From positions 60,001-124,000 of the forward strand of contig JAJEKV010000376.1 of the NCBI GenBank assembly GCA_021234155.1: a DNA stretch of 64,000 nt, written 5' to 3'. A model generated the notes under the pieces. It was not told the DNA's origin, did no database searches, and saw nothing but the letters and a program-made list of their open reading frames with translations. Of this stretch, positions 24,400 to 37,103 are shown piece by piece. Within the stretch, counting starts at the first letter, position 1, and every line of letters starts with the position of its first letter. The stretch is from Isoetes taiwanensis (Eukaryota > Streptophyta > Lycopodiopsida > Isoetales > Isoetaceae). The translations under genes and the position numbers were made by a program.

Positions 24400-25880
24400 G
24401 AGGAAGGGAAATAAAGGAAATTTATTTGGGATAAAGATTAAATGAAAACTTCAAAAACCAAATGTTGGCAATGTTTTTTGGTCTAGATCTTGGTCTTTAA
24501 GCCCTTGATCTCGAGTTCAAGTCCTCCTAACCTCATCATATTGAAGCATGCATTCTTTTTATGATATTCTCGAAGATGTTTCTTCCATGAATTTGAAGAT
24601 TTGAAGGTAAGTTTTACGCAATCCCATGCAATAATTTTCCTTCGAGTTATTTTTGAAGTCCAACCTTGAAGATCAAGAAACAATGGCACTATTTATTTTC
24701 CAACAAGTTATTTGAAGTCCAAGATAGAACATGAAGATACAATGGTCGGCATTTTGTTTTTTGCAATCTAATGAAGTCTAATGTTTGAATTCCTTTATTA
24801 TTTGAAGGCATCAAAGGAAGTTGTACAAGTTTTATTTTTTACTTAAGTGATTATGGATGGCATGATGGATGTGCTGACCTAGAAAGGCAGCAACATCCCA
24901 TGACCTATGTAAAAAGTGATGAAAAATTATAAGTGATGTGAAAGGGATAGAGCCACCATACCAAAGTAGAGTGAGGGTGCCATTGACCTAGATGGACTAG
25001 CCGCCCTATGATTGATGAAGATGAAGTGATGTTAGAAGTTTTTAGTATTTCTTTTTCTTGGAAGACTTCTATAGATGCTTTTGAAGACTTGAAGACATTT
25101 TGACATTGATTTTGTTGTTGTGATGCTATTTTGAGGACCAAGTTGAAGACATGAAGATCAAATAGAAGATTTTTTGAAGAATTCATCTAGATTTATGAAT
25201 ACTCTTTTGGGGGATAATGTTGTGTGTTTTATCTTGACTATTTTTGCATGGTGTGCTTAAATTGATGAAATGTGTGCAAAAATAGAGAACAATATGGGTA
25301 TAATGTGGAGAAAATGTAAAAAATGTGCAAATATTGTGGAGGAAGCATTTATGATGTACTGAAGTAGAACCTACGAACTTGACTTGAGAAATATTTTCAA
25401 TGGTTGATAAGTTGATGTGTCATGAATCTAGAGGAGCATGGTAGTTGCAAGGAGTTTAGATGGCCTAGATTTTATGTTGAGTTGGCAAGATCTAATGAAC
25501 TTATGATAGTTAGAACTTGGATCTAAGGTTGAGATTTGCCCAGATTTGGTAGCTAGGATCAAGTGCAGTTTTGTATAAGATAGCCAAAATTCGTGTAGAA
25601 GAAGGCCCAATTTTGAAAGATGATATCTGGACAAAGTTCTTGAAGTTGTGAGTATCTTTCTTGGTCAGTTGAATAATATTATGCTGAAGTATGAAATTTT
25701 GAGTATGATTATGTGATTCTCTCATGTGTGATCTCAATTTCTTTAATCTCAAATGAAGTTAATTTTATGATATGAATTGGTGCAAAGAATTTATGATGGA
25801 ATGATTATCTTGGTGATTATGATGTCAGTAGAGTGAGGCTTAGCCTGTCTCATATACCTTGAGATTTGCTTTGGTTCTTG
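24400..25880. other. GAAGA/TTGAAGAC-rich low-complexity stretch, no gene
   Basis: Purine-rich plus-strand words such as TTGAAGACTTGAAGAC recur. The short minus-strand open frames are explained by this composition. Confidence 0.4.
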
Positions 25881-25902
25881 TCGTTGGTTCTTTGGTCTTG
25901 AG

Positions 25903-27046
25903 TTGCCTTGGATGCGTCGACTAGCTAACAAGGGCTGGAGACTGAGGGGTTTTCGGGGCATTGCCTGCTACTGCAGAACAACATTAACACGATTGGTTAG
26001 GAAGGTTGAGAAATATCCCTCCAAACAGACTCTATGGGTGGAGCTGATAAGTGCAGACCGAAGGGTGTTTGTTGGAGGATGCTATTTCCCACCTCGTGAG
26101 TGACCAATCTATGATCGGTATGATCTAGACAGGGATGATCCATTTTTTCATCTAGAGCGGGATATGTTAGAGATTGAATCTTGGAGAAGTAATTTTCATA
26201 GGAGATTTCAATGGTCGTATAGCAAGTAAACAGCCGAATATGGTTGGCGCGTCAAAGGAGGCAATTTGGCTAGAAATGCTAGACAAGGAGGAGATATGCA
26301 AAGATAGACGGGGAAGGAACACTGAAGACACTTATGAATATGTTACGCCTCAAGGGGGCCACTTACTGAACACGTGTGGGGAATTGGGCCTAGTTGTATA
26401 CAATGGGATTGCCAAATATCCTTTCTCAAGGAAATGCACATCAGTTGGCTCGGTGGGAATAGGCTCAAGTGTGGTGGATTACCTGGTCGCTGGGGAACAC
26501 TCAATGGAAACAATACTTGACTTTTACATCGGAGACTGCCCGGAGTCGGATCATATGCTGCTAATCTTTGAGTTAAAACTCACGAGCAAGCTGAATCACA
26601 TGATACCAGGTAAGAGTTATACCTCGCTTTTCTTTGATTTTCACAAAGCAAAGATGTACATGGATCTATGTGAGCATAAAGTTAGAAATGTGCAATGGCC
26701 AGAAAAAGCTAGTGATATAGATGCTAAGCTTAGTGCGATCCTGTTAGATGCTGCAAATGAGTGTTTTAGCTCTTTTCGAAGGGCCCAGGGGCTACCATGT
26801 AACGATTGGTTTGATAATGAATGCAAGCAATTGCGTAAGCTATATAAAGAAGCTAAGGGATATGATAAGTTGGAAAGGAGAAAAATCTATATGAAAATGG
26901 CAAGAAGAAAAAAAAGAGAATACACAGCAGTAAGGCAATTGGAAATGGTAGACATGATAACAAAGGACCCGAAAACATTCTGGAGTAAGCTGAAAAGTAA
27001 GACGGCTAAAGTGGAAGAATTGGATCTCGATGGACTTATACACTAG
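25903..27046 (+). pseudogene. LINE B endonuclease domain
   Basis: Two frames cover an APE-type endonuclease, with a frameshift between 26103 and 26174. Landmarks are RRVFVGGCYFPPRE, FIGDFNGRIAS, GSSVVDYLVAG and CPESDHMLL, matching the conserved GDFN, D-Y/F-x-h and SDHxxL positions of the family. A linker rich in Lys and Arg follows (RRKKREYTAVRQ). The 290-codon uninterrupted second frame shows that this copy is younger than LINE A. Confidence 0.8.
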
Positions 27047-27084
27047 ATTAAGAAGTTGTATGTGTAGATGGGATCGACGAGAAA

Positions 27085-27972
27085 TTGGAAAAGAGCAATG
27101 ATAATCTATTGATCCACGCTATAGGTGTTGAGATGGGCATTCACAAGCTTGCCAATGGGAAGGCATCAGATATGCTGAGGCTAAAGGCTGAGATGATTAA
27201 GTGGATAGGGCCATTGACAACAGAAGTGATTGGTAAATTGTTAAATGCCACTATACGGGATGGCTTTCCATGTAGCTGGCAAATGAACAGGGTAGTACCA
27301 GTATGTAAATCAGGGGACATAGGAGGTTCCAATAACTATCGAATGATCATAGTAAGCAGTCTCTTTGCAAAGCTTTTTACGACCATCGTAAAGCATAAAA
27401 TAAGTTCCTGGGCAGAAGAGAATGGAAAAAGATCTAATATGCAAGCAGGTTTTAGACCTAAAACATCCACACTGGACCATATCTTGATGCTCAGGACTAT
27501 AATAGACTCAGTGAAAAAGACAAAGGATCCACTTTTCACGCTTTTTGTTGATTTTTCTAAGGCCTTTGATACAATAAGAAGAGCAAATATATGGAAAAGA
27601 ATGGAGAAACTAGGGGTTCCAGCACATTTTCAGAATGCGGTTAGCACATTATATGAAAAAGTTTGGGTACATCTATCTTTCCCTCTGCCACAGGATGTGA
27701 GAATAGAAAGCAATATTGGGTTAAACAGGGATGCCCGCTGTCACCCACTTTGTTTGGCATCTTCATTGATGAGTTGGAAGATTGGATTTCTAAAAGTGGA
27801 GGAGATAGAGCAACGCTAATGGATATGTAATATTCCTACTATTATACGCTGACGATGTGGTCATATTTGCTAGAAGTGAGGGTGGGCTACAAAAACATTT
27901 AGTAGCTCTAGCAGCTTTCTGCGAGTCGACGGACATGAACGTCAATCTATCCAAAACTAAAATTGTGATATT
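27085..27972 (+). pseudogene. LINE B reverse transcriptase
   Basis: The frame from 27085 covers the fingers and palm: VVPVCKSGD, SNNYRMIIVSS, MQAGFRPKTSTLDHI, LFVDFSKAFDTI and GCPLSPTLFG-like sequence near 27735. A frameshift lies near 27720, and another precedes the YADD region (about 27840-27860), which continues as VVIFARSEGGLQKHL. The element is then interrupted at 27972. It would be inactive. Confidence 0.8.
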
Positions 27973-28285
27973 TGTCAAGGTTGCACCAAGAAAGGGAGAG
28001 AAGGGGATGCACACCAATATCCGAGAGCGCAATCTCCCAAAACAAAGGCAAATTGGAATTGTATTCAATGTTATCAATACATGATGTACAATGATATAAA
28101 CACAACGGTGATACTAAGAATAGTATTAGCCGCTTCACCCCTGCCCACTAATAACAACCGCTACTTAGTTAGGCTCGGTGCTCGCTAATAAGGTGCCGAC
28201 TAACACATAGTCAGCGACTCGGTGGGCCGAGTGTCGTTGTCGCCAAGCAAATAAGATGGTGATCTCGACATCATATATCTCGACA
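27973..28285 (-). repeat. 3' LTR of the nested copia-type element
   Basis: It begins TGTCAAGGTTGCACCAAG and ends ATCTCGACA on the plus strand. It matches the other LTR over most of its 313 bases, with small indels that show time since insertion. Confidence 0.92.
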
Positions 28286-28294
28286 CTCCTCCTT
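28286..28294 (-). promoter_or_regulatory. Polypurine tract of the nested LTR element
   Basis: On the minus strand AAGGAGGAG abuts the 3' LTR start. It is short but correctly placed for plus-strand priming. Confidence 0.6.
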
Positions 28295-28767
28295 GATGAG
28301 AGATCGCCATCTCCATGCTCACCTCCTCCCCGAGATAAGATCTGAATCTTGGTCAAGGCTCACTTAATCGTTCATTCAAAAGCTCGCAAACCAAGTTTGT
28401 GATGAAGAGATCAGCTCTATTCTCTCCTCGTAGGTAAATAGACTGCTTGATCAACCATCAGATCGAAACGTAGTTGAGTAGGAAAATGAAGTTTGTCTTT
28501 GATATCCATAATTGTTTTGCCAAGAGGAACATGAAAATTATTTCCATGCATAGTCACGATATAGGCATTAGAAGCATCGATATGATTACTTCGCTAAGAC
28601 TTATGGATTCAACAACCATAAAGGCAGCTACTCCAACAATGCTAGGTCGAAATTCTCCATGAAAATCAAACCTTAGTACCTTCGCTTGACCTTGATCAAG
28701 TGTTGCTAGAAGTAAAGAGTCAATCGCTCCTCCTTGCTTTGGAATCATGATCATATATGATGCATAT

Positions 28768-29415
28768 TCAACTCCTTACAATCAAGTGAATTAAGATCTC
28801 CTCCTTGATCCGAAACGTAAAAGAGTTGAGTGCTATAACAAAGGCCGGAAGTGTTGGAAGTGCCGTAAGGCCGGAAGTTTCAGAATCCCAATGTAAAATC
28901 AGTTGATCAGGTGTTAGAACCTGAGTGCCTCCTTGCATAAACGCCATCAAAGTATCAGAAATGAATGCCACTTCAAGAAGTGTTTCTACATTGCCTGAAA
29001 ATGGGAAGACGAAGGCCACATCAAGATATCCTAGCTCCATGGTTGAGGTATCTATTAATCCTTGCTTGGAAGGTGCTGGAATATCAGAAATTGGCATCCA
29101 TTTATTGGGTGCTACTACATCATCTGATATCCAGAAAGTAGAAGGATCTAAATCCACTACTTCATGCTTAATAGGAAGAGATAGTCTGCTGCCAATGTGC
29201 TTCTCCTTCTCATCGTGCTCATCCCCATTTAGGGTAGATTGAGTCTTTGAATGCTCTGCTGCAAAGAGAGTAGCATGATCATCTTTACCTGCATCTAGCC
29301 TCATCATGATCTCCTCCTTAGTAGAAGTGATTGCTTGATGGAAGCCCATATCTTTGTCTTGCATGAAGCTGCTTGTTGAACCTGGTTCCCCATCCAGGCC
29401 AACACTCATAAACAT
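28768..29415 (-). other. 215-codon open frame inside the nested LTR element
   Basis: It starts MFMSVGLDGEPGSTSSFMQD and is uninterrupted to 28768. Mid-protein it reads STMELGYLDVAFVFPFSGN and VAFISDTLMAFMQGGTQVL. It shows no gag, protease, integrase or RT motif and no zinc knuckle. It sits where pol would be expected. A captured host gene fragment is my favoured reading, but the source gene is not recognised. It could also be a rapidly evolving gag C-terminus. Confidence 0.5.
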
Positions 29416-29840
29416 CTCAAGAAAAAATCAATGGAATATCAATATGATAAGACAACAAAATTTGCACAGTAAGAAATCTTTTCTTCAATAAACATCAACA
29501 AATCATGATCTTGATACAACAGAAAAACCCCTTGCAAGGGTCCTTCAACAAATGAAGAGGAGGTCGCCATCTCCTCTTAGAGCACCGCCACTAATCCATT
29601 TCTCTCGCGGAAGGAAGAGGAGGAGAATGAATCAAAATGTTTATAGTTTTCACAATAAAATGATTTCCTCCAATATCCACCTCTTTATCAAGGCCGCTAA
29701 AAGCACCTCTTCATCTTCTCCTTCAATTCTTTTGCCTCTTTTATCTCCACCACACAACACTCCATTAACCATTGCCCCAAATTACACTTATTGACCATTG
29801 CCCCAAATATATCAATGGTATCAAAAACATGTTGAACCAC

Positions 29841-30256
29841 TTATGGTTCAACATCGCCGCACAAAGAATCAAAATGCATTAGGTAATGACCGAGGAAAGA
29901 AAATAGTTGAATCGACAGAGATCCGATGCTCTTTTCTCCAAAAGCTTCAATCACCGGAAAACATGCTTCATACGCCTTGGTCAAGACTCTTTGCCTCTTC
30001 CCAAATAAAGATATTTGCCGCTTCAAAGATGCAAATGCCCAATCATATGGGGTCTTTTTGGTCATGCTTTCAATGAGAGCATGCCACAATGAGAGCTGCT
30101 ATTCTCTTTGCCGAACTCATCAAGAATAGAGTCAGCTAAAGAGAGCCCGATATATGCCATTGCCTTGTCATCTCGGCGCTGCCAAGCATGCAAATCAGCA
30201 ATATTCTTGCATCCGTGTGTGTTCTTGGCTATTGATAATTCCCCAAACTCCTTCAT
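29841..30256 (-). pseudogene. copia-type gag fragment
   Basis: The minus-strand reading contains HAWQRRDDKAMAYIGLSLAD, which matches the W..kD..A...I..sl gag core of Ty1/copia elements. A second frame (29841-30089) continues with YDWAFASLKRQISLFGKRQ. A frame break lies between them. Its position just inside the 5' LTR and primer-binding site is where gag belongs. Confidence 0.6.
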
Positions 30257-30397
30257 CCTTGAGAATGAAGATCATTCCGCTTTTCCATTGTCGGGAAACC
30301 AGGCTACAAAGATTTGAATCGCGATGACCGCCGTGGAAGGTAATTGGCTAGCTTGCATCCTTCTCCATTGTGTATTGATCTTGAATCAATCTCGACA

Positions 30398-30415
30398 CCT
30401 AGTGCTTTGATACCA
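30398..30415 (-). promoter_or_regulatory. Primer-binding site, initiator tRNA-Met type
   Basis: The minus strand reads TGGTATCAAAGCACTAGG directly after the LTR. The consensus complementary to the initiator tRNA-Met 3' end is TGGTATCAGAGC, with one mismatch here. Confidence 0.88.
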
Positions 30416-30742
30416 TGTCAAGGTTGCACCAAGAAAGGGAGAGAAGGGGATGCACACTAATATCCCGAGAGCTAAGCTCCCAAAACAAAGGCAAATTGGA
30501 ATTGTATTCAATGTTATCAATACATGATGTACAATGATATAAACACAACGTGATACTAAGAATAGTATTAGCCGCTCACCCAATCACCACCAATAATGCC
30601 TCAAGCATTTAGTTAGGTCGGTGCGGTTCAGGGCCGATAAGGTGCCGATTCAACACAGTCGTCAAGACTCGCGGTGTCGAGGTCGCCGCTACGCTTTCAA
30701 GCAAAGAAGATGGTGATCCTCGATATCATATATATCTCGACA
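30416..30742 (-). repeat. 5' LTR of the nested copia-type element
   Basis: It starts TGTCAAGGTTGCACCAAG and ends TATCTCGACA in plus-strand reading. It is slightly longer (327 bases) than its partner. Confidence 0.92.
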
Positions 30743-31740
30743 ATATTAGGCACTCGTAAGACCGATAGATACTTGTTTCATTATAAAGGAAAAGGTGGAC
30801 ATAGTATCTACCTATAAATATCTAGGTTTGCTAATAGATCAATCATACAAATGGAATAAGACAAAGAGATCAAAGAGTTGATGGGGGGCTGGAAAGCCTT
30901 ATTTTTGATGCAGAGGCAAAGCAAAAATGCGGATATTGTGGATTTTGAACTAAAGAAAAACCGCTTTGTTCCTTGGTTCAATAGGCGCTTTGTATGGGTG
31001 TGTGATATGGGGGTCTGATTTATCATTGGTTTGATGGAAGAAAGTAGAAAGAGTCCAAAAAGAAATTTTACTTTGCTGAAATTAGAAGGCTAAGATTATG
31101 CCGCATACCATACATGTGTGGAAATTGAGGGTTTTGATGACCAAGTTTTACCACATGCCATGAAGCACAAAGCGGAGAGCAAGGGATGGTAATGCTTTAA
31201 ATGTATTTCAAAATGGACATTGGCGTTGAGAATATCCCATCAAATGCATTTGTAAGGATGTATGTGGAGGACAAAATAAAAAAAAAAATGTGAGCAGAGG
31301 CAAACAAAAAATGGAAAGCTACGGGTGAAATGGATGAATCTAGAGTTGGTTGAAATGCCTTATCCGAGAGAAAATTTCACTACATAAGAGGCATACAATA
31401 TGTAGGATGCCTCACCACACCATCTAGGGATTGAGGTGGGACGATGGGGGACATACCGCTAAAGAACTCCCACAGTGTGATTATGTGAGGAAACACCTTT
31501 TAGAGGATGAGAACCATGTCATTTTGCAATGTCCAAAGATACCAAGACCTAAGAGGGCATCATGCGGTTCGAAAGCTAATACCCTTGTGGAATTTTTTTC
31601 AAACTTCCTACGAAGATGATTGGTAAATTCCTAACAGATACTCTAGAGTTAAGAGAACAATATATACCTGGGATACAAAAACACTTTTAGAAGATTAACT
31701 CATGCTTTTAGAAGAGGAGACAGGTGATTTCTCCCTAAAT

Positions 31741-31909
<169 letters not shown>

Positions 31910-31914
31910 AAGAT

Positions 31915-32700
31915 GGTATGATATGCAAAATGGCTTTGAAAGTGGGGCATGAATATAGACGAGCTAAATAGTAACAAGGACAGGATAAGGGAATGGGTAA
32001 GAGAAGTTGTGCTAAGGAAATTGTGGAGTAGACCAGGCACAAAAAAGGTGTATTACCATGAGGTTATGAATCCAATGTTGAGGGAAATGTCCTATTTATA
32101 CGATGGGATCTCTACCAAGATGTGACATACAATTTGCAGAATGAGGCTTAGTTCCCACCATTTGGGAGTAGAGACGGGTCATTGGCAAGATATTTCTCAT
32201 GAGCTTAGAACTTGCAAGCTATGCGGATCATGTGATGTGGAGGACGAAAAGCATGTCATCTTAAAGTGCCCAGCCTACCAGTCTCTTAGGACCAGATATG
32301 GGATCAACGACACATCATTACTGCAGTTCTTTGCTCTACCAGGTAAACCAATCGGGAACTATTTGGTTGAAGCTTTGCAACTAAGAGAAACTCTTGTTAA
32401 GACTCTTGATTCTTATACTTATAAATTTGGATGAGAATGAGAGGGAGGACTCTAATAGTGTTCTATCTGAGAATGCATTAGATACTATTGCATATGCCTT
32501 TGAATGTATCTTCTGAACGTCTTTTAGAACTGATGGTCTCACAGACGTAATAATACAACAATTCATTTCTCCCTCTCTTCCTTCCTTCCTCCCTCCCTCC
32601 CCTCCCCCCCCCTCTCCCTCTCCCTCTCTCAGACACATGCACACACACTCTCTCTGTTTCTCTCTATTCTATTCTATTCTATTCTCTCTCTCACACACAT
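31915..32700 (+). mobile_element. 5'-truncated LINE C with pyrimidine tail
   Basis: The coding frame at 32141-32434 is intact for 97 codons: MRLSSHHLGVETGHW, then a finger CKLC...DEKHVILKCPAY, then LRTRYGIND. This is the C-terminal Cys/His domain of the same LINE family as A and B. The 3' UTR ends in CTTCC/CCCTC repeats, CA and TTCTA repeats at 32568-32700. Only the last part of ORF2 is present. Confidence 0.75.
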
Positions 32701-32829
32701 ACAAAATAGGGTGCCTTTGTTGTGTTCCACTTCAAACATAAGAGTCGAAGGAAAAGAGCACTTGGCCAGGTGGTGCCAAGTACAAATATAGGAGTATGTG
32801 TGTCGTTTTGCAAATAGAATATCATGATG

Positions 32830-34306
32830 AAATTTTTGATTACATTAAAAAAAAAAAAAATAGCAGCAACAACTTTTGAGTCATAATGCCATTTTTGTAT
32901 ACCACGTAGAGGTACATCTCACGTCCCTTTAAAGCAAGGAAACCAAATAATTATTGTTATCAATGGCATAACTGTCAAATTCCAATATGGAATGCAACCA
33001 CCACAGCAATTTGGCCAAAAATACAAACAACAATTCGGCTAAAAATACAAAAGGTTGTCTGCAAGTGCTTTTCAAGAATGAGTTGTTTGTGTACCAACAC
33101 TACAAAAACACGTTTGCTATTAAATCGGATAGACATCCACCAAAATAACCTTGTAAATATGGTTTTATACCAAGATTGCCCAAAAGTCGTTTGTTGTTGT
33201 CCATGCTTATCCTCCTATAAGCATGTCACCAAAGCGTTAGGGAGGGTCCCTATCAGTGGACCATGGTAAAATAAATCTCTCTCTCCCTCCCTCCCTCCCT
33301 CTAAGGCACCTTTGCTATAATTATAAGTTTCTATGCTAGCAATTACTTTTTCTTAGCTTGAATTGCTTCATAAAAACTCAGGCAAATCTTTCCAATGTTA
33401 TTATGGTAGTTGAACAGGAATAAGCTAGATGTCAATTTACATACATCTTAAAGGGATTTGATATCCAATATTTAGATAACATTGAGCAGTTGTTGACAAT
33501 TTTTTTAGTGTCGTACTATTGGTCACTAGAGCTAGCAACGAATTACTTGATCTACGAGGGTGATACGGGATGAATATATGATTCTGAATTACTTGATCTA
33601 CGAGGGTGATACGGGATGAATATATGATTCTAAACACACAGATAATAGAGGTGAAGTTCCATATCTGAACTTAAGAATGCATTGCTAATTTTAAGAAAGG
33701 TAAGAGGACGAAATGTCAAATTATTAGTGAAAAAATAAAAAATATTTTCAATAGTAATGTTTTAAGCTTTAATTCCAGATTTATGAAAATAAAATATTCA
33801 AAATATAGCCATTTGGCTACAAATATCCCCTTATGGACAACCTTGCATGTGTGAGGTCTCTCACAATATAGGTAGAAGTATGTCTTGTCCTTTTGCAAAT
33901 GGGATATCATGATGAAATTTTTGCATATAACAACAAAAAAATTAGGAGCAACAACTTTTGAGTCATAGTGCCATTTTTGTATATCACATATAGGTACATC
34001 TCACGTCCCTTTAAAGCAAGGAAACCGAACAATTATTGTTGTCAATGGCACAACTGTCAAATTTCAACATAGAATGCAACAACCACAGCAATTTAGCCGA
34101 AAATCCAAAAGTACCAACACTAGAAAAACACGTTTGCTAATAAATAGGACACACATCGAGCAAAATAACCTCGTAAATATGGTTCTATACAAATATTAAA
34201 TCGTGAAAAAATAGGTGTCCAGAAAATCCCATCGAGCAAAATAACCTCGTAAATATGGTTCTATACAAATATTAAATCGTGAAAAAATAGGTGTCCAGAA
34301 AATCCC
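32830..34306. repeat. Direct segmental duplication plus short tandem duplications
   Basis: About 230-350 bp starting near 32815 (ATCATGATGAAATTTTTG, then ACATCTCACGTCCCTTTAAA) recur near 33900, about 1.08 kb away, with roughly 85-90 percent identity by eye. Two tandem pairs lie nearby: a 46-bp unit at 33539-33630 (GAATTACTTGATCTACGAGG) and a 76-bp unit at about 34155-34306 (ATCGAGCAAAATAACCTCG). No gene is visible from 32.7 to 35.4 kb. Confidence 0.8.
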
Positions 34307-35888
34307 TTTGCAATTTTCGAACCCCCACTATTCTTCAAATCTTGGTTATGGACCAAAAAGCCGTTTGTATTATCCTCCCATAGTAGCTCAATGCATAATT
34401 TTTGTCTCAATCTAGACCATAAAATGGTAAAAAAAGTAGGTTCAATCTTGATCGCCCAATTTTGATCCACAAATATTTGAATGTTTATAACTATTTATAA
34501 ATAGAACCATTTCATTACATGTGGAGATTCCATAGGCTGTCTACTATTCTTAAGTGGTCCACAATTATACCCCTCCTAGCCCAAGAACATTGTTCTAGAA
34601 CAATGAAAAGAAGAAGAAGAGGAAGAAGTGGGGACAAAGCCTCCTAAAGTGAAATAAAAGCAATAGAATATTTGAAGTCGAGTATATACCAATAGAAATT
34701 CAGTAAAATGATTACAACCAGAATCAAGGACACAAATTTTAGTTTATTGGGGGATTTGTTGCATAACTCACTCCCAGGATGATTCAAATGGAGCATCACA
34801 ATCTGATGCACTAGAGATATTTTATGGATGTTAGGATAAAATACTCGAAAGTATTGAGGGAATGATCCGCAAAAGAGTGCTGTGAATCGGGCGGCAAAAT
34901 GGCGCAATGAACGAGACTCTCATCACGTGCACTCCATGACAGGTGCAAGTTTTCCTGGGCTTCTGTAACTGGCTTGTTTGGAAGCATCCTCTCTCTGTTC
35001 AGAATATTACGGGAAAGACTGCAATTCAGCTTTTTTCCCGGATCCTTAATCTTAGCAGGTTCTTTGTGTGCTTGAGATCAGATCGCCTTTACCATACCTT
35101 GGATTATACTAGACGTTCAGAACGACAAGATTGTCACTGTATTCTCGTTACAGCCTTAAATTCTTCTGTAAGGCCTATTAAATAGAAAACTCAGTTGTCT
35201 GAATACAGCCCAATTGATTAAATTCCATATTCATATTCTTACATTAAACCAAATTAATAAAAATAGACAGAAGTTTAGGGCACGGATTCAATAGCCTTTG
35301 AGCACTACTTAGTAAAGGAAAAGATGGACTTTATGAACTGGGACATAAGAATCATTTACTAACATAGATGCCTGGCTGTACTTCATTTCATTGATCAATG
35401 CAAGGAAAACAAAATTCAGAGATATTCTATTGCAAACTACAGTCATGGCAATAAAAACTGAATCTAGCAAAGACAAACGATAGACAATAACAATGGCACA
35501 AAAATATTGTCAAACGGGGCAAAACATGCCACTTATGAATAGCAATACAATGTAGATGAAATACAGGACCCAACCAAAAAAGGCAGGGAAGAATGAGAAC
35601 AAAAGAATCACAAGACAAACACAAGGAATAATCCGAGGAGAGCTCCAAGGCAAAGCAATGATGAAGGTTCAAACGAAGTCTAAAGATCCTTAGGCTGAGA
35701 AACAAACTCTAGAGATCCCAAGGGATAAACCAACCAGCTAAAATTATCTACAACCAAATAAGTTAACCAAAAAAGCTTCTGAGCAAAGCAATGCTCATGA
35801 GAGCAGAGCTCATTCAGGGAACTGAAGGACCCTGAGTGAAGATGCAATGAGGTATGGGTATAGAACATGGTGGAAGGGGTGGAGGGGT

Positions 35889-37103
35889 TTAGAAGAGGAG
35901 GGCAGCAGAGGAGATGGCAAGGGCAGAGATGAAGAGGGATGCAATGCTGGTGATGGAGGCAGAGGAAGTATTATCTGGGGAAGCTGCTGGAGGAGATGAA
36001 GTAGGGGATGAAGGAGCTGGTGGAGATGAAGCAGGAGATGGAGATGGTGCAGATGTAGAGGATGGAGATGGTGCAGATGTAGGAGTTGTGGTGGAAGGAC
36101 TTGGTGCAGATGCAAGAGTTGCTGGTGTTGGTGCAGCTGCTGGTGTTGGAGTTGCCACTGGAGTTGCCACTGGAGCTGGAGTTTTAGCTGGTGGACTTGC
36201 TGGTGCTGGTATTGCTGCTGGTGGACTTGTGGCTGGTGCTGGTGTTGCTGCTGGTGCTGGTGTTGCTGCTGGTGGTGATGACACTGGAGATGGTGTAGTT
36301 TTTGTTGATCCTGCTGGTGTTGGTGCTCAATACTTGTCCTGCATCAGCTGTTCAATCCAACATCACAAACACACCTTAACTTAGTCTACATCATATACAC
36401 CAAAAGCATCATCTTTTCATCTGGTTAATCCAACAAAACAAACAAACTGAACTTAGTACATCAGACAACTCAAAAGAACCACATTTCCATCTTTATTTTT
36501 CAGCATGAACATCTATATCACTCTGTTTCCAGCAGCTGGATTCAAGCTAAAACCTGCTTCAACATAGCCATATCCCTGCTTCATACCGGTAGATGTACCT
36601 ACACTATAACCTGCTTTACCGCTAGATGCATTCCTAAGCTAATGCACTCGCATCGCAAGCTTAAAAGCTCTAGTTTTGACTACATATGGTCCTCATCATA
36701 AGCTATAAACTCTCTCTGCATCTACAGACCATATCAATACTCTTGTTTGACTCCTTACATGCATATCATTCGCTAAAAGTCCTTCCTTTACCACTGATCT
36801 ACAGTATCCCCTGTTTCGAGTTCCTAGGACCTTACTGTTCCAAGTAAACTAACACCTATACAACACCCAGATGGAATCTATGTACCAATCACGTACTTTT
36901 ACAACCCCAAAACAGAGCACAACCTAAGCTAATCAATCTACATTGTCAAACAGCTACACAGAGCAAAAAAGTTGCAAAAGTTGCAAAAAACGTTGAATCC
37001 ATGATAAAAAAGCAGAGGCACAAAGCTCACATGTAAACTCAAGAGCAATGGCGCTGCCGAAGATGGCGAAAAAGACGGCAACCAAGGCACTGAATCTCGC
37101 CAT
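35889..37103 (-). CDS. Classical arabinogalactan protein, GPI-anchored
   Basis: Two exons on the minus strand (37031-37103 and 35889-36325) join in phase 1 across a 705-bp intron with donor ACAT|GTGAGC and acceptor TATTGAG. The product is 169 residues. The start MARFSALVAVFFAIFG is a secretion signal. The mature part is dominated by Ala-Pro, Ser-Pro and Thr-Pro dipeptides, the sites hydroxylated and decorated with arabinogalactan in this family. The C-terminus (SLFISALAISSAALLF) is a hydrophobic GPI-attachment signal after small residues. Together these are the four hallmarks of a classical AGP, which acts at the plasma membrane and cell wall in signalling and growth. No defect was seen, so it is probably a working gene. 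The intron splitting the signal peptide from the Pro-rich exon is notable. A 3' UTR would lie in 35400-35888. Confidence 0.88.

Larger units (their letters stand above)
27973..30742 (-). mobile_element. Short copia-type LTR element nested in LINE B
   Basis: The element is bounded by LTRs at 27973-28285 and 30416-30742, each starting TGTC and ending GACA. It is flanked by the 5-bp target duplication ATATT (27968-27972 and 30743-30747). A primer-binding site directly inside the right LTR and a purine tract inside the left LTR set the orientation as minus. At about 2.77 kb it is too short for a full pol. A gag-like segment lies near 30.1-30.3 kb and an unrelated long frame near 29 kb. It is probably non-autonomous. 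Confidence 0.92.

Noticed and set aside
28925-29242. Plus-strand 105-codon open frame
   Set aside because: It lies opposite the longer 215-codon minus-strand frame in an element whose LTR, primer site and gag are all on the minus strand.
35914-36384. 156-codon plus-strand open frame rich in Gly, Ala, Val and Asp
   Set aside because: It is the complement of the Pro/Ala/Ser/Thr-rich arabinogalactan-protein exon. The minus-strand product has a signal peptide and GPI signal, and this one has neither.
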